Shown: one piece after another, positions 28,207 through 39,247 of the stretch
Position numbering within the stretch: position 1 is the first letter of the stretch
Layout: each line of letters begins with the position of its first letter
Assembly (NCBI GenBank): GCA_046347635.1
Contig: JAXMFT010000004.1
Coordinates: forward strand, 297,997-361,996
Length of the DNA: 64,000 bases
From: JAGVSZ01 sp019137045
GTDB taxonomy: Bacteria; Pseudomonadota; Gammaproteobacteria; Burkholderiales; SG8-39
Reading direction: 5' to 3'
The notes under the pieces: model-generated
Seen by the model: the letters and a program-made list of their open reading frames with translations, nothing else
Databases searched by the model: none
What the model was told of the DNA's origin: nothing
Made by a program: the position numbers and the translations under genes

Positions 28207-29144
28207 GCGCCGCGCCGCCGTCGTCCGCCGCCCGCGCGGCCGCGCCCGCGGATCTCGCGCTGCTCGACGAGTTCTGCGACCGGCTGTGGCTCGAGGACGG
28301 GCTGGCGCAGAACACGCTCGCGGCCTACCGCCGCGACCTGCGCCTCTTCGCCGCCTGGCTCGCGACGCGCGGCGGTTCGCTCGGCGCGGCGGGCGAGGCC
28401 GACGTGCTCGGCTACCTCGCGCACCGGAATGCACGGGGCGCGGCGCGCGTGCGGCCGGCGACGCAGGCGCGGCTCGCCTCGAGCCTCAAGCGCTTCTACC
28501 GCTACGCGCTCGCGGCCGGGCTCGTGTCCGCCGATCCGACGGTGCGGCTCGACCCGCCCAGGCGCCCGCCGCGCTTCCCGCGGTCGCTGACCGAGGCCGA
28601 CGTGGAGGCGCTGCTCGCGACGCCGGACGTGACGACGCCCGCCGGGCTGCGGGACCGCGCGATGCTCGAGCTGCTGTACGCCGCGGGCCTGCGCGTGTCG
28701 GAGCTCGTGGCGCTGAAGAGCGCCCAGGTGAGCCTGGACATGGGCGTCGTGCGCGTGCTCGGAAAGGGCGCGAAGGAGCGCATGGTGCCGGTGGGCGAGG
28801 AGGCGATCGCGTGGCTGCAGCGCTACCTGCGGGAGGCGCGGCCGCGGCTCGCCCGGGGCGGCGCGTCCGACGCGGTCTTCGTGACGCCGCGCGGCGGCGC
28901 GATGACGCGACAGGCGTTCTGGCACCTCTTGAAGCGCCACGGCGCGCGGGCGATCCCGGGCAAGCACCTCTCGCCGCACACGCTGCGGCACGCCTTCGCG
29001 ACCCACCTCCTCAATCACGGCGCGGACCTGCGCGTGGTGCAGCTCCTGCTCGGCCACGCCGACATCTCCACCACGCAGATCTACACCCACGTCGCGCGCG
29101 AGCGGCTCAAGCAGCTGCACGCGAAGCACCATCCGCGCGGCTGA
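28203..29144 (+). CDS. xerD: Tyrosine recombinase XerD
   Basis: About 313 residues. Catalytic set: Arg in LLYAAGLRVSELVALK, Lys in VLGKGAKERMVPVG, HTLRHAFATHLLNHGA, LLGHADISTTQIYTHV with the Tyr nucleophile. Works with XerC at dif to resolve chromosome dimers. No ATG, GTG or TTG fits the 5' end of the frame: the only plausible initiation codon is CTG at 28203. It overlaps the ogt stop (CTGA) and is preceded by GAGGG nine bases upstream. The exact start is uncertain but the gene is clear. The chosen start gives a length close to the family norm. Confidence 0.9.
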   Translation: MSAAPPSSAARAAAPADLALLDEFCDRLWLEDGLAQNTLAAYRRDLRLFAAWLATRGGSLGAAGEADVLGYLAHRNARGAARVRPATQARLASSLKRFYRYALAAGLVSADPTVRLDPPRRPPRFPRSLTEADVEALLATPDVTTPAGLRDRAMLELLYAAGLRVSELVALKSAQVSLDMGVVRVLGKGAKERMVPVGEEAIAWLQRYLREARPRLARGGASDAVFVTPRGGAMTRQAFWHLLKRHGARAIPGKHLSPHTLRHAFATHLLNHGADLRVVQLLLGHADISTTQIYTHVARERLKQLHAKHHPRG

Positions 29145-29148
29145 CGCG

Positions 29149-29640
29149 ATGGCGCGCAAGGACCACGTCGCGGAGACGCCGGCAACGGCTTTCCTCAAGC
29201 GCCACGGCGTCGCGTACACCGAGCACGTCTACGGGTACGTGGCGCGCGGCGGGACCCGCGTCTCGGCGCAGGCGCTGGGCGTGGACGAGCACCACGTGGT
29301 CAAGACGCTCGTGATGGAGGACGAGGCGAGGCGCCCGCTCATCGTCCTGATGCACGGCGACCGGGAAGTCTCGACCAAGAACCTCGCGCGGCAGGCGGGG
29401 GTCAAGCGCATCGCGCCGTGCCAGCCGGAGGTGGCGCAGCGCCACTCGGGCTACCAGGTCGGCGGCACTTCGCCCTTCGGGACGCGCAAGCCGATGCCGG
29501 TCTACGTGGAGCGCACGATCCTCGCGCTGCCGAAGATCTACATCAACGGCGGGCGGCGCGGCTTCCTCGTGGGCATCGCCCCGCAGGCGCTCGCCCGCGT
29601 GCTGCCGGCGACGCCGGTGGACGCCGCGTTGCCGGGCTGA
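29149..29640 (+). CDS. ybaK: Cys-tRNA(Pro)/Cys-tRNA(Cys) deacylase YbaK
   Basis: 163 residues. Editing-domain features: KTLVMEDEARRPLIVLMHGD, the essential Lys in VSTKNLARQAGVKRI, GYQVGGTSPFGTRKPMPVYV and YINGGRRGFLVGIAP. It hydrolyses mischarged Cys-tRNA(Pro). Starts four bases after the xerD stop. Confidence 0.93.
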   Translation: MARKDHVAETPATAFLKRHGVAYTEHVYGYVARGGTRVSAQALGVDEHHVVKTLVMEDEARRPLIVLMHGDREVSTKNLARQAGVKRIAPCQPEVAQRHSGYQVGGTSPFGTRKPMPVYVERTILALPKIYINGGRRGFLVGIAPQALARVLPATPVDAALPG

Positions 29641-29643
29641 GGC

Positions 29644-29997
29644 TCAGGCGCGGCCGCGCTCGATGATCACGCCGACCAGGCGCACGTCCTTGAGGATGCC
29701 GAGCTTCGCGACGCCCACGCGCACCCAGGGCGCGTGGAACTCGTCCAGCACGAGCTGCGCGACGAACGCCGCCAGCTCCTCGACCAGGCCGAAGCGCCGC
29801 GCGGCGAGCTCCGCGCGGATCCGCGCCACCAGCACCGCGTAGTCGATCGTGTCCGCGACCTTGCCGCTCTCGAACACGCGCGCGTGCGGCAGCGCGATGT
29901 CGAGGTCGAGCGCGACCGGCTGGGTGGTGGCGCGCTCGCGCTTGTAGATGCCGACCTTCGCTTCCAGCCGGACGTCGCGGAGGTAGAGCTGGTCCAT
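29644..29997 (-). CDS. folB: Dihydroneopterin aldolase
   Basis: 117 residues, the family length. Characteristic start MDQLYLRDVRLEAKVGIYKR, catalytic Glu region ESGKVADTIDYAVLVARIRA and the Lys in VRVGVAKLGILKDVRLVGV. Folate biosynthesis: converts dihydroneopterin to hydroxymethyl-dihydropterin. Divergent from plsY (67-bp gap), convergent with ybaK (3-bp gap). Confidence 0.93.
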   Translation of the reverse strand: MDQLYLRDVRLEAKVGIYKRERATTQPVALDLDIALPHARVFESGKVADTIDYAVLVARIRAELAARRFGLVEELAAFVAQLVLDEFHAPWVRVGVAKLGILKDVRLVGVIIERGRA

Positions 29998-30064
29998 TCG
30001 GGGCGGGAGCGGTCTGGTCCGGGGTTCGCGCTAAACTCGCCGCCTCTCCGGGGCCGCAGCGCGC

Positions 30065-30724
30065 ATGGCGTCGATCGCGTTCATTGTAATCGCATACCTC
30101 ATCGGATCGCTCTCGTTCGCGGTGATCGTGAGCCGGGCGCTCGGCCTGCCCGACCCGCACACCTACGGCTCGGGCAATCCCGGCGCCACCAACGTGCTGC
30201 GCACCGGCAACAAGCTCGCCGCGGCGCTGACGCTCGCCGGCGACGGCGCGAAAGGCTGGCTCGCGGTGTTCCTGGCGCAGGCGTTCGCCTGGCGCTTCGG
30301 CCTCGGCGGCGCGGCGACCGCCGCGGTCGCGCTGGCGGTGTTCGCGGGCCATCTCTGGCCGCTGTTCTTCCGCTTCCGGGGCGGCAAGGGCGTGGCCACC
30401 GCCGCCGGCATCCTGTTCGCGCTCGACTGGCGCATCGGGCTCGGCACGCTCGCCACCTGGCTGGTCGTCGCGGTCGTCTTCCGCTACTCGTCGCTCGCGG
30501 GGCTCGTCGCGGCGGTGTTCGCGCCGCTCTTCACCGCGCTCGCGCTCGGGTTCGGGGTGCACGCCGCGGCCGTGCTGGCGATCGCCGCGCTGCTCGTCTG
30601 GCGCCACGCCGAGAACATCCGCAAGCTCCTGGCCGGGCAGGAGCGCCGCATCGGCGAGAAGCGGTCGCCGGAGATCAGCCCGCCGCCGGCAGCGCGGCGA
30701 GGTCCCAGCGCGGGCGCACCGTGA
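30065..30724 (+). CDS. plsY: Acyl-phosphate:glycerol-3-phosphate acyltransferase PlsY
   Basis: 219 residues with five hydrophobic helices. Conserved loops: [17 protein letters not shown] near residue 40, [20 protein letters not shown], and the third motif around [19 protein letters not shown]. First acylation step of phospholipid synthesis in the inner membrane. Its 3' end overlaps the convergent tsaD gene by 50 bp; the overlapping residues are a non-conserved Pro/Ala/Arg tail. Confidence 0.95.
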   Translation: MASIAFIVIAYLIGSLSFAVIVSRALGLPDPHTYGSGNPGATNVLRTGNKLAAALTLAGDGAKGWLAVFLAQAFAWRFGLGGAATAAVALAVFAGHLWPLFFRFRGGKGVATAAGILFALDWRIGLGTLATWLVVAVVFRYSSLAGLVAAVFAPLFTALALGFGVHAAAVLAIAALLVWRHAENIRKLLAGQERRIGEKRSPEISPPPAARRGPSAGAP

Positions 30725-31691
30725 AGGCGTAGTCGCGCGGCGCGGACCCCTGCAGGCGCAGCGCGCCCGCGAGCGCGATCATCGCGCCGTTGTCGGTGCA
30801 GAGCGCCAGCTCCGGGTAGAAGACCTCGAAGCCGCCGGTCGCGGCCGCCGCGTCGAGCCGCTCGCGCAGCCGCCGGTTCGCGCCCACCCCGCCCGCGATC
30901 ACCAACCGCCGGTGGCCGGTCGACGCGAGCGCGGCCCGGCACTTCGCGACGAGCACGTCGACGACTGCCTCCTGGAACTCGGCGGCCACGTCGGCCTTCG
31001 TGCCCTCGTCGAGGACGGCGCTGCGCACGAGCGTGAGCACCGCGGTCTTCAGCCCGCTGAAACTGAACTCGAGGTCGCCGCTCGCGATCATCGGGCGCGG
31101 CAGGCGGTGCCGGCCGCGACGGCCCCGGTCGGCGAGCTGCGCGAGCGCCGGGCCGCCGGGATAGCCGAGTCCCAGCACCTGCGCGGTCTTGTCGAACGCC
31201 TCGCCGGCCGCGTCGTCGAGCGTCTCGCCGAGGAGGCGATAGCGCCCCACGCCCGCCACCTCCATCAGCTGCGTGTGGCCGCCGGAGACGAGCAGGGCCA
31301 CGAACGGGAATGCGGGCGGCGTCCGCGAGAGGAGCGGCGAGAGGAGATGCCCTTCGAGGTGATGCACCCCGAGCGCCGGCACGCCGAGGCCGTAGGCGAT
31401 GCCGCTCGCGATGCTCGCCCCGACGAGCAGGGCGCCCGCGAGCCCGGGCCCTTCGGTGTACGCGACCGCATCGAGCTCGTCCAGCCGGGCGCCGGCGCGC
31501 GCGAGCACGCGGCGCACGAGCGGCAGCGTGCGCCGGATGTGGTCGCGCGAGGCGAGCTCCGGCACCACCCCGCCGTACTCCGCGTGCAGGGCGGCCTGCG
31601 AGTGGACCTCGTGCGCGAGCAGGCCGCGCGCGCTGTCGTAGAGCGCGACGCCGGTCTCGTCGCACGAGGTCTCGATGCCGAGGACGAGCAT
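30675..31691 (-). CDS. tsaD: tRNA N6-threonylcarbamoyladenosine synthase, TsaD
   Basis: 338 residues from the ATG at 31691 ([19 protein letters not shown], the usual start); further upstream frame is unsupported. Metal ligands H-x3-H are in [26 protein letters not shown] and the actin-like LVSGGHTQL follow. Together with TsaB/C/E it makes t6A37 on ANN-decoding tRNAs, which includes the intron-bearing tRNA-Ile(CAU) at the end of this window. Divergent from rpsU. Confidence 0.96.
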   Translation of the reverse strand: MLVLGIETSCDETGVALYDSARGLLAHEVHSQAALHAEYGGVVPELASRDHIRRTLPLVRRVLARAGARLDELDAVAYTEGPGLAGALLVGASIASGIAYGLGVPALGVHHLEGHLLSPLLSRTPPAFPFVALLVSGGHTQLMEVAGVGRYRLLGETLDDAAGEAFDKTAQVLGLGYPGGPALAQLADRGRRGRHRLPRPMIASGDLEFSFSGLKTAVLTLVRSAVLDEGTKADVAAEFQEAVVDVLVAKCRAALASTGHRRLVIAGGVGANRRLRERLDAAAATGGFEVFYPELALCTDNGAMIALAGALRLQGSAPRDYAFTVRPRWDLAALPAAG

Positions 31692-31945
31692 GCGGTCGAG
31701 CGTAGCCGAATTCCGGCGCGACGACGGGCGCGAATGCCCGCTGCGCCCCCCGTCGCGGACGACGGCGCGCCGCTCGCGCCGGTCGGTGCACGCGGCGGCC
31801 CCGGGAAGCGGCGAACTTCGCACGCACCGTCGGCATTCGGTCAGTGGCGCGCGCACCGCCCGTCCGCACGTCCGCACGTCCGCTCGACTGGCTCGAGACC
31901 TGCGGGCGGCCCGGCCCCGCGCGGCGCGTGCGCTTCCGCGCCGCC

Positions 31946-31975
31946 TTGCCCGCAAGCCGCTGACTCGGCTATACT
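31946..31975 (+). promoter_or_regulatory. Promoter of the rpsU-yqeY-dnaG-rpoD block
   Basis: TTGCCC (31946-31951), an 18-bp spacer and TATACT (31970-31975) sit about 65 bases before rpsU in the tsaD-rpsU gap (31692-32040). The rest of that 349-bp gap shows no credible gene and is very GC-rich. A promoter here fits the classic macromolecular-synthesis operon layout. Confidence 0.55.
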
Positions 31976-32040
31976 TCCGCGCCCTTTTTGGGGGCCCGCC
32001 GCCGGCGGTGTGCCCCGGGTACCCCGGAGAACCGAGTTCG

Positions 32041-32253
32041 ATGCCGACTGTCCGCGTCAAGGAAAACGAGCCGTTCGAGGTGGCCCTGCGCCGCTTCAAG
32101 CGCACGGTGGAGAAAACGGGCCTGCTCACCGAGCTGCGCGCCCGCGAGTACTACGAGAAGCCCACCCAGGCCCGCAAGCGCAAGCTCGCCGCCGCCATCA
32201 AGCGCCATTTCAAGCGCCTGCGCAGCCAGCAGCTGCCGCCGAAGCTCTACTGA
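32041..32253 (+). CDS. rpsU: 30S ribosomal protein S21
   Basis: 70 residues: [20 protein letters not shown], then [18 protein letters not shown] and a basic C-terminus ending PPKLY, all diagnostic of S21. Small-subunit protein needed for initiation at many sites. First gene of the rpsU-yqeY-dnaG-rpoD block. Confidence 0.98.
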   Translation: MPTVRVKENEPFEVALRRFKRTVEKTGLLTELRAREYYEKPTQARKRKLAAAIKRHFKRLRSQQLPPKLY

Positions 32254-32344
32254 CCGGCACGTCGCCCTTGCTGGCTGTCGCGCAGCGCCGCCCGGCTCCC
32301 GCCCGGCGGCGCTCGTCGTTTCTGACGCCCCGGGAAGCCTGCCG

Positions 32345-32791
32345 ATGACCCTCAAGACCCGCATCACCGACGACATCAAGACCGCGATGAAGGCGCGCGA
32401 GGCCCGGCGGCTCGGGGCGCTGCGCCTCCTCGCCGCCGCCATCAAGCAGCGCGAGGTCGACGAGCGCATCGACCTGGACGACGCTCAGGTGGTCGGGGTG
32501 ATCGAGAAGATGATCAAGCAGCGGCGCGACTCGATCGCGCAGTACGAGAAGGGCAACCGGGCGGACCTCGCGGCGCAGGAGCAGTTCGAGATCGACGTGC
32601 TCGCAGCCTACCTGCCGCAGCAGGCGACCGCGGCCGAGATCGACGCGGCCGTCGCCGCCGCGATCGCGGCGACCGGCGCCAAGGGTCTCGCCGACATGGG
32701 CAAGGTGATGGGGCGCGTCAAGGCCGCGCTCGCCGGGCGCGCCGACATGGGCCTGGTCTCGGCGCGCGTCAAGGCGAAATTGGCCGGCTGA
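32345..32791 (+). CDS. GatB/YqeY domain protein
   Basis: 148 residues from the ATG at 32345. YqeY signatures: LKTRITDDIKTAMKAREA, LLAAAIKQREVDERI, KQRRDSIAQYEKGNR, YLPQQ and DMGKVMGRVKAALAGRADM. Related to the tail domain of the GatB amidotransferase; its molecular role is unsettled. The position between rpsU and dnaG is conserved in proteobacteria. Confidence 0.95.
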   Translation: MTLKTRITDDIKTAMKAREARRLGALRLLAAAIKQREVDERIDLDDAQVVGVIEKMIKQRRDSIAQYEKGNRADLAAQEQFEIDVLAAYLPQQATAAEIDAAVAAAIAATGAKGLADMGKVMGRVKAALAGRADMGLVSARVKAKLAG

Positions 32792-32970
32792 CGCTCGCCG
32801 CGGCTTTGCGCCGGCCGCGGAATCGCCTATAACGTCACGCGGGGCCGCGCGCGGGCGCGCCGCGTTCCGGGGCGTTGCGAGCAGAGCCGGAACGATTCTT
32901 GCAAGGCAGCGTTCCTGCAGTGGGGCAAGCGAGCGGGCGACCGGCAGATCGGACTCCAGCGGCACGACGA

Positions 32971-34749
32971 GTGATTCCCGATTCCTTCAAGCAGGAACTC
33001 CTCAATCGCGTCGACATCGTCGACGTGGTCTCGCCCCGGGTCGCGCTCAAGAAAGCGGGCGCCAACTGGGTCGGGCTGTGCCCCTTCCACGGCGAGAAGA
33101 CCCCCTCGTTCAGCGTGAGCCCGGCGAAGCAGTTCTATCACTGCTTCGGCTGCGGCGCGCACGGCAACGCGATCGGGTTCCTCATGGAGTACGGGGGGCT
33201 CGGGTACGTGGAGGCGGTGAAAGAGCTCGCCGACGAGGCGGGCATGAAGCTGCCGGATCTGCCGCCGCGCGGTGGCGGCGCGCGGCCGGAGCGCGCCGGC
33301 CCCGACCTCTACGAGCTGCTCCAGCGCGCCGCGCGCTTCTATCACGAGCAGCTCAAGAGCTCGCCGCGCGCGATCGACTACCTCAAGGGCCGCGGGTTGA
33401 GCGGCCAGGTCGCCGCCCGCTATCACCTCGGCTATGCGCCGGCGCAGTGGCAGGGGCTCGGCGCCGCGTTCGAGCGCTACGACGACCGCGCGCTCGTCGA
33501 GTGCGGGCTGGTGGTCGAGAACGAGGGGAAGCGCTACGACCGCTTCCGCGACCGCGTGATGTTCCCGATCCTCAACCAGCGCGGGCTGGTGATCGGCTTC
33601 GGCGGGCGGGTCGTCGCCAACGAGGACGGCCCGAAGTACATGAACTCGCCGGAGACGCCCGTCTTCGAGAAGGGCCGCGAGCTCTACGGCCTCCCGCAGG
33701 CGCGCGACGCGATCCGGGCGGCGAACCGGGTGGTGGTGGTCGAAGGCTACATGGACGCGGTCATGCTCGCGCAGCACGGCGTGCAGAACGCGGTCGCGAC
33801 GCTCGGCACGGCGACCACCCCGACGCACGCGCAGAAGCTGCTGCGGCAGGCCGACGAGATCGTCTTCTGCTTCGACGGCGACGCCGCCGGGCGCCGCGCC
33901 GCCTGGCACGCGCTCGAGACGAGCCTCGAGACGCTCGCCGATCACAAGACGGTGCGGTTCCTGTTCCTGCCGCCCGAGCACGACCCGGACAGCTTCGTGC
34001 GCGAGTTCGGGCGCGCCGCGTTCGAGGCGAAGCTCGACGCGGCCGAGCCGCTCTCGGCCTACTTCCTGCGCGAGCTCGCGGGGCGCGCCGACCTCGCGAC
34101 GCTCGAGGGGCGCTCGAAGCTCGTGGCGGAGGCGAAGCCGCTCGTGCAGCGCCTCGCGGCGCCGGCGCTGCGCGTGCAGCTCGTGAAGGCGCTCGCGACG
34201 GCCGCCGGGATGGAGCCGATCGAGGCCGCGCGGCTCCTGGAAGTCCGCGACGGGGTCGCCGCCCGTCCCGCCGCCGCGCAGCCGGCCCCGGCGCGCCACG
34301 AGCGGGCGCCGATGCGCGGGCAGGAGACGGTGCTGTTGCGCGCGATCCTCGGGGTGCCCGAACTCGCGCTGCGGCTCGACGTCGAACTCATCGGGTCGGC
34401 CGGGCCCGAGGCCGAGGCGCTGCGGGCGGTGGTGGAGTGGGTCGTCGGCCATCCGGGCGCGCTGCCGCGTCCGCTGTCCGCCGCTTTCGAAGGACAGCCG
34501 TTTTACGCGCTGCTTTCGCGCCTCGAGGCGTCCCTGATGGAATTCGGTCTCGACGAGGAGGGCCTCAAGGCCGAGTTCGAGGGCGCCGCGCTGCGCCTTG
34601 CCATCGGGGCAAACGATCGAGAAATCAGAGAGATGGCTGCGCGCAACGAGCGCGAGGGCCTGAGCGCTCGGGTGCTCGAGAGCCGCCGCATGCGGGACGC
34701 CGTTCCCGCCCCCGGGGACCTTGCCGGGAGCGGGGGGAGCCCCATCTAA
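32971..34749 (+). CDS. dnaG: DNA primase
   Basis: 592 residues from a GTG start (V/MIPDSFKQELLNRVDIVDVV), which matches family N-termini; the upstream in-frame extension does not. CHC2 zinc finger: CPFHGEKTPSFSV through FYHCFGCGAHGNAIGF. TOPRIM domain about 250-350 with VVVEGYMDAVML and FCFDGDAAGRRA. The C-terminal DnaB-interaction domain is present. Makes RNA primers at the replication fork. Confidence 0.97.
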   Translation: MIPDSFKQELLNRVDIVDVVSPRVALKKAGANWVGLCPFHGEKTPSFSVSPAKQFYHCFGCGAHGNAIGFLMEYGGLGYVEAVKELADEAGMKLPDLPPRGGGARPERAGPDLYELLQRAARFYHEQLKSSPRAIDYLKGRGLSGQVAARYHLGYAPAQWQGLGAAFERYDDRALVECGLVVENEGKRYDRFRDRVMFPILNQRGLVIGFGGRVVANEDGPKYMNSPETPVFEKGRELYGLPQARDAIRAANRVVVVEGYMDAVMLAQHGVQNAVATLGTATTPTHAQKLLRQADEIVFCFDGDAAGRRAAWHALETSLETLADHKTVRFLFLPPEHDPDSFVREFGRAAFEAKLDAAEPLSAYFLRELAGRADLATLEGRSKLVAEAKPLVQRLAAPALRVQLVKALATAAGMEPIEAARLLEVRDGVAARPAAAQPAPARHERAPMRGQETVLLRAILGVPELALRLDVELIGSAGPEAEALRAVVEWVVGHPGALPRPLSAAFEGQPFYALLSRLEASLMEFGLDEEGLKAEFEGAALRLAIGANDREIREMAARNEREGLSARVLESRRMRDAVPAPGDLAGSGGSPI

Positions 34750-34803
34750 AGTGCTAGAATCTCACCCTTTTTTCGCGTCCCGTCGTTCCCACCGGAAACC
34801 CTC

Positions 34804-37179
<2,376 letters not shown>

Positions 37180-37199
37180 GCGCGCCGCGCTCCCCGAAG

Positions 37200-37220
37200 C
37201 GCCCCGCTCGCGGGGCGTTT
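37200..37220 (+). terminator. Intrinsic terminator after rpoD
   Basis: CGCCCCGC (37200-37207), TC, GCGGGGCG (37210-37217), followed by TTT. The eight-base stem is strong; the T-run is short. Placed 21 bases after the rpoD stop and before gor. Confidence 0.7.
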
Positions 37221-37252
37221 CCATTTGGGCAGCGGGATGAGAGACTAACCAC

Positions 37253-38650
37253 GTGAGCACCTACGACTACGACCTCTTCGTCATCGGCGCCGGCTCGGGC
37301 GGCACGCGGGCGAGCCGCATCGCCGCGAGCCTCGGCGCGCGCGTTGCCGTCGCGGAGCACCATCGCGCCGGCGGGACCTGCGTGATCCGCGGCTGCGTGC
37401 CGAAGAAGCTGCTCGTCTACGCGTCGCATTTCCGCGAGGACTTCGAGGATGCGCGCGGCTACGGCTGGACGATGGGCGAGCCCTCGTTTTCGTGGTCGAC
37501 CCTGATCGGGAACAAGGACAAGGAGATCGCGCGGCTCGAGCGGGTGTACGAGAACCTGATCGAGAAAGCGGGCGCGAAGCTGCTGCGCGGCACGGCGCGC
37601 GTTGTGGGCGCGAACGCGGTGGAGATGGACGGCAGGCGCATCACTGCGCGCTACATCCTCGTTGCGACCGGCGGCTGGCCGTTCAAGCCCGCCCTGCCCG
37701 GCATCGAGCACGCGATCACCTCGAACGAGGCGTTCGAACTCGCCGAACAGCCGCGGCGGGTGCTCGTCGTGGGCGGGGGTTACATCGCGGTCGAGTTCGC
37801 GGGGATTTTCCGCGGCCTGGGGAGCGAGGTGACGCTGTCGTACCGGGGCGAGCGCATCCTGCGCGGCTTCGACGACGACGTGCGGGTGCACGTGCAGGAG
37901 GAGATGGGCAAGAAGGGCGTGCGCTTCCTGCTGCGGAGCGCAGTGGCCGGCATCGAGCGTGGGGCGGATGGCGCGCTCACCGTGCGTTTCGGCGACGGGC
38001 TCGCCCCGCTGCGCGCCGACGCCGTGATGTTCGCCACCGGACGATTGCCCAGCACGCGCGGGCTCGGCCTGCAGGAGGCCGGCGTGGCGCTCGGCGAGAA
38101 CGGCGAAGTGATCGTCGACCGGTTTTCGGCGAGCACCGTGCCCAGCATCTACGCGGTCGGAGACGTCACCGATCGCATCGCGCTCACGCCGGTCGCGATC
38201 AAGGAAGGGCACGCGGTCGCGCTCACGCTCTTCGCGCATCAGCCGACGCCGGTCGATCACCTGGACGTGCCGAGCGCGGTGTTCAGCCAGCCGCCGGTCG
38301 GGACCGTCGGGATGACCGAAGCGGAAGCGAAGGAACGCTTCGCGTCGCTCGAGACCTACAAGTCGACCTTCCGGCCGCTCAAGCACACGCTCTCGGGGCG
38401 CGACGAGCGCACGATGATGAAGCTCATCGTCGATTCGGCGAGCCAGCGGGTGGTCGGCGTGCACATCGTCGGGGCGGATGCGCCGGAGATCGTGCAGGGC
38501 ATCGGCATCGCGGTGAAGGCGGGGCTCACCAAGGCGCAGTTCGACGCCACCGTCGGCATCCATCCGACCGCGGCCGAGGAGCTGGTGACGATGCGCGACA
38601 AGACGCTCGTCGCCGGCCACGGGCGGGCGACGGCGAAGCCGTCCGTATAA
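37253..38650 (+). CDS. gor: Glutathione-disulfide reductase
   Basis: 465 residues from a GTG start. FAD motif LFVIGAGSGGTRASR; redox disulfide GGTCVIRGCVPKKLL, where the CVIRGC wording is typical of glutathione reductase (lipoamide dehydrogenase has CLNVGC). NADPH domain VLVVGGGYIAVEFAGIFRGL; C-terminal catalytic His in VGIHPTAAEELVTM. Keeps glutathione reduced in the cytosol. The gene ends 10 bases before the truncated tRNA-Ile fragment, i.e. it is the last backbone gene before the island. Confidence 0.95.
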   Translation: MSTYDYDLFVIGAGSGGTRASRIAASLGARVAVAEHHRAGGTCVIRGCVPKKLLVYASHFREDFEDARGYGWTMGEPSFSWSTLIGNKDKEIARLERVYENLIEKAGAKLLRGTARVVGANAVEMDGRRITARYILVATGGWPFKPALPGIEHAITSNEAFELAEQPRRVLVVGGGYIAVEFAGIFRGLGSEVTLSYRGERILRGFDDDVRVHVQEEMGKKGVRFLLRSAVAGIERGADGALTVRFGDGLAPLRADAVMFATGRLPSTRGLGLQEAGVALGENGEVIVDRFSASTVPSIYAVGDVTDRIALTPVAIKEGHAVALTLFAHQPTPVDHLDVPSAVFSQPPVGTVGMTEAEAKERFASLETYKSTFRPLKHTLSGRDERTMMKLIVDSASQRVVGVHIVGADAPEIVQGIGIAVKAGLTKAQFDATVGIHPTAAEELVTMRDKTLVAGHGRATAKPSV

Positions 38651-38660
38651 TCCCGCGCGC

Positions 38661-38701
38661 GGGCCTGTAGCTCAGCTGGTCAGAGCAGGGGACTCATAAT
38701 C
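38661..38701 (+). pseudogene. 5' half of tRNA-Ile(CAU), left boundary of the island
   Basis: 41 nt match the start of the complete tRNA-Ile at 63561 with one change (C at 38676, T at 63576). The match runs through the acceptor strand, D arm and anticodon loop to AATC, then diverges into island sequence. Unlike the right-hand copy it reads GACTCATAATC without an intron. A TATAAT hexamer (38646-38651) sits at the same distance upstream as in the right-hand copy. It cannot fold into a tRNA: the T arm and 3' acceptor strand are absent. Confidence 0.92.
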
Positions 38702-39247
38702 TCTTTACAAAGGCCGCTATCGTTAGGATAAATATCTGATATATTGTGATTTATTTTTTCGAGAAGTGAAAGAACGGCGATCAATACAGCTCGTTTCACA
38801 CACACGGCACAGTAAGCCACAAGAAGTCACGACAATGGGCAGCATTCGGCAACGCAGAAACAAGGACGGAAGTGTTTCCTTCCACGTCCAAGTGCGTCTC
38901 GCGGGCCACCCTACGGTGACGGCGAGTTTCGCGCGGAAGCCCGCCGCCGTTCGGTGGGTACAGAAGACCGAGACAGAGATTCGAGAGGGGCGCCATTTCG
39001 AGCGGAACGAGGCTCGGCGCCACACGCTTTCCGAACTTATCGAGAAATATTTGAATGCGTTGTCCATAAAGCGACCTGAGGCATATTCAAAGCAGAATCT
39101 CTTGCTCAGCTGGTGGAAACACGAGCTAGGCGGTTACTCCCTGGCCATCCTTACGCCCGCACTGATCGCAGATTGCCGCGACCGCTTGCTGGCGGAGAAC
39201 ATCGGTACCGACAAGAGGCCGCGTCGGCGGAGTCCCGCCACGGCTAA

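Noticed and set aside
38661..38701. Left tRNA copy as a working tRNA
   Set aside because: Sequence after AATC does not form the rest of the anticodon stem, T arm or acceptor 3' strand.
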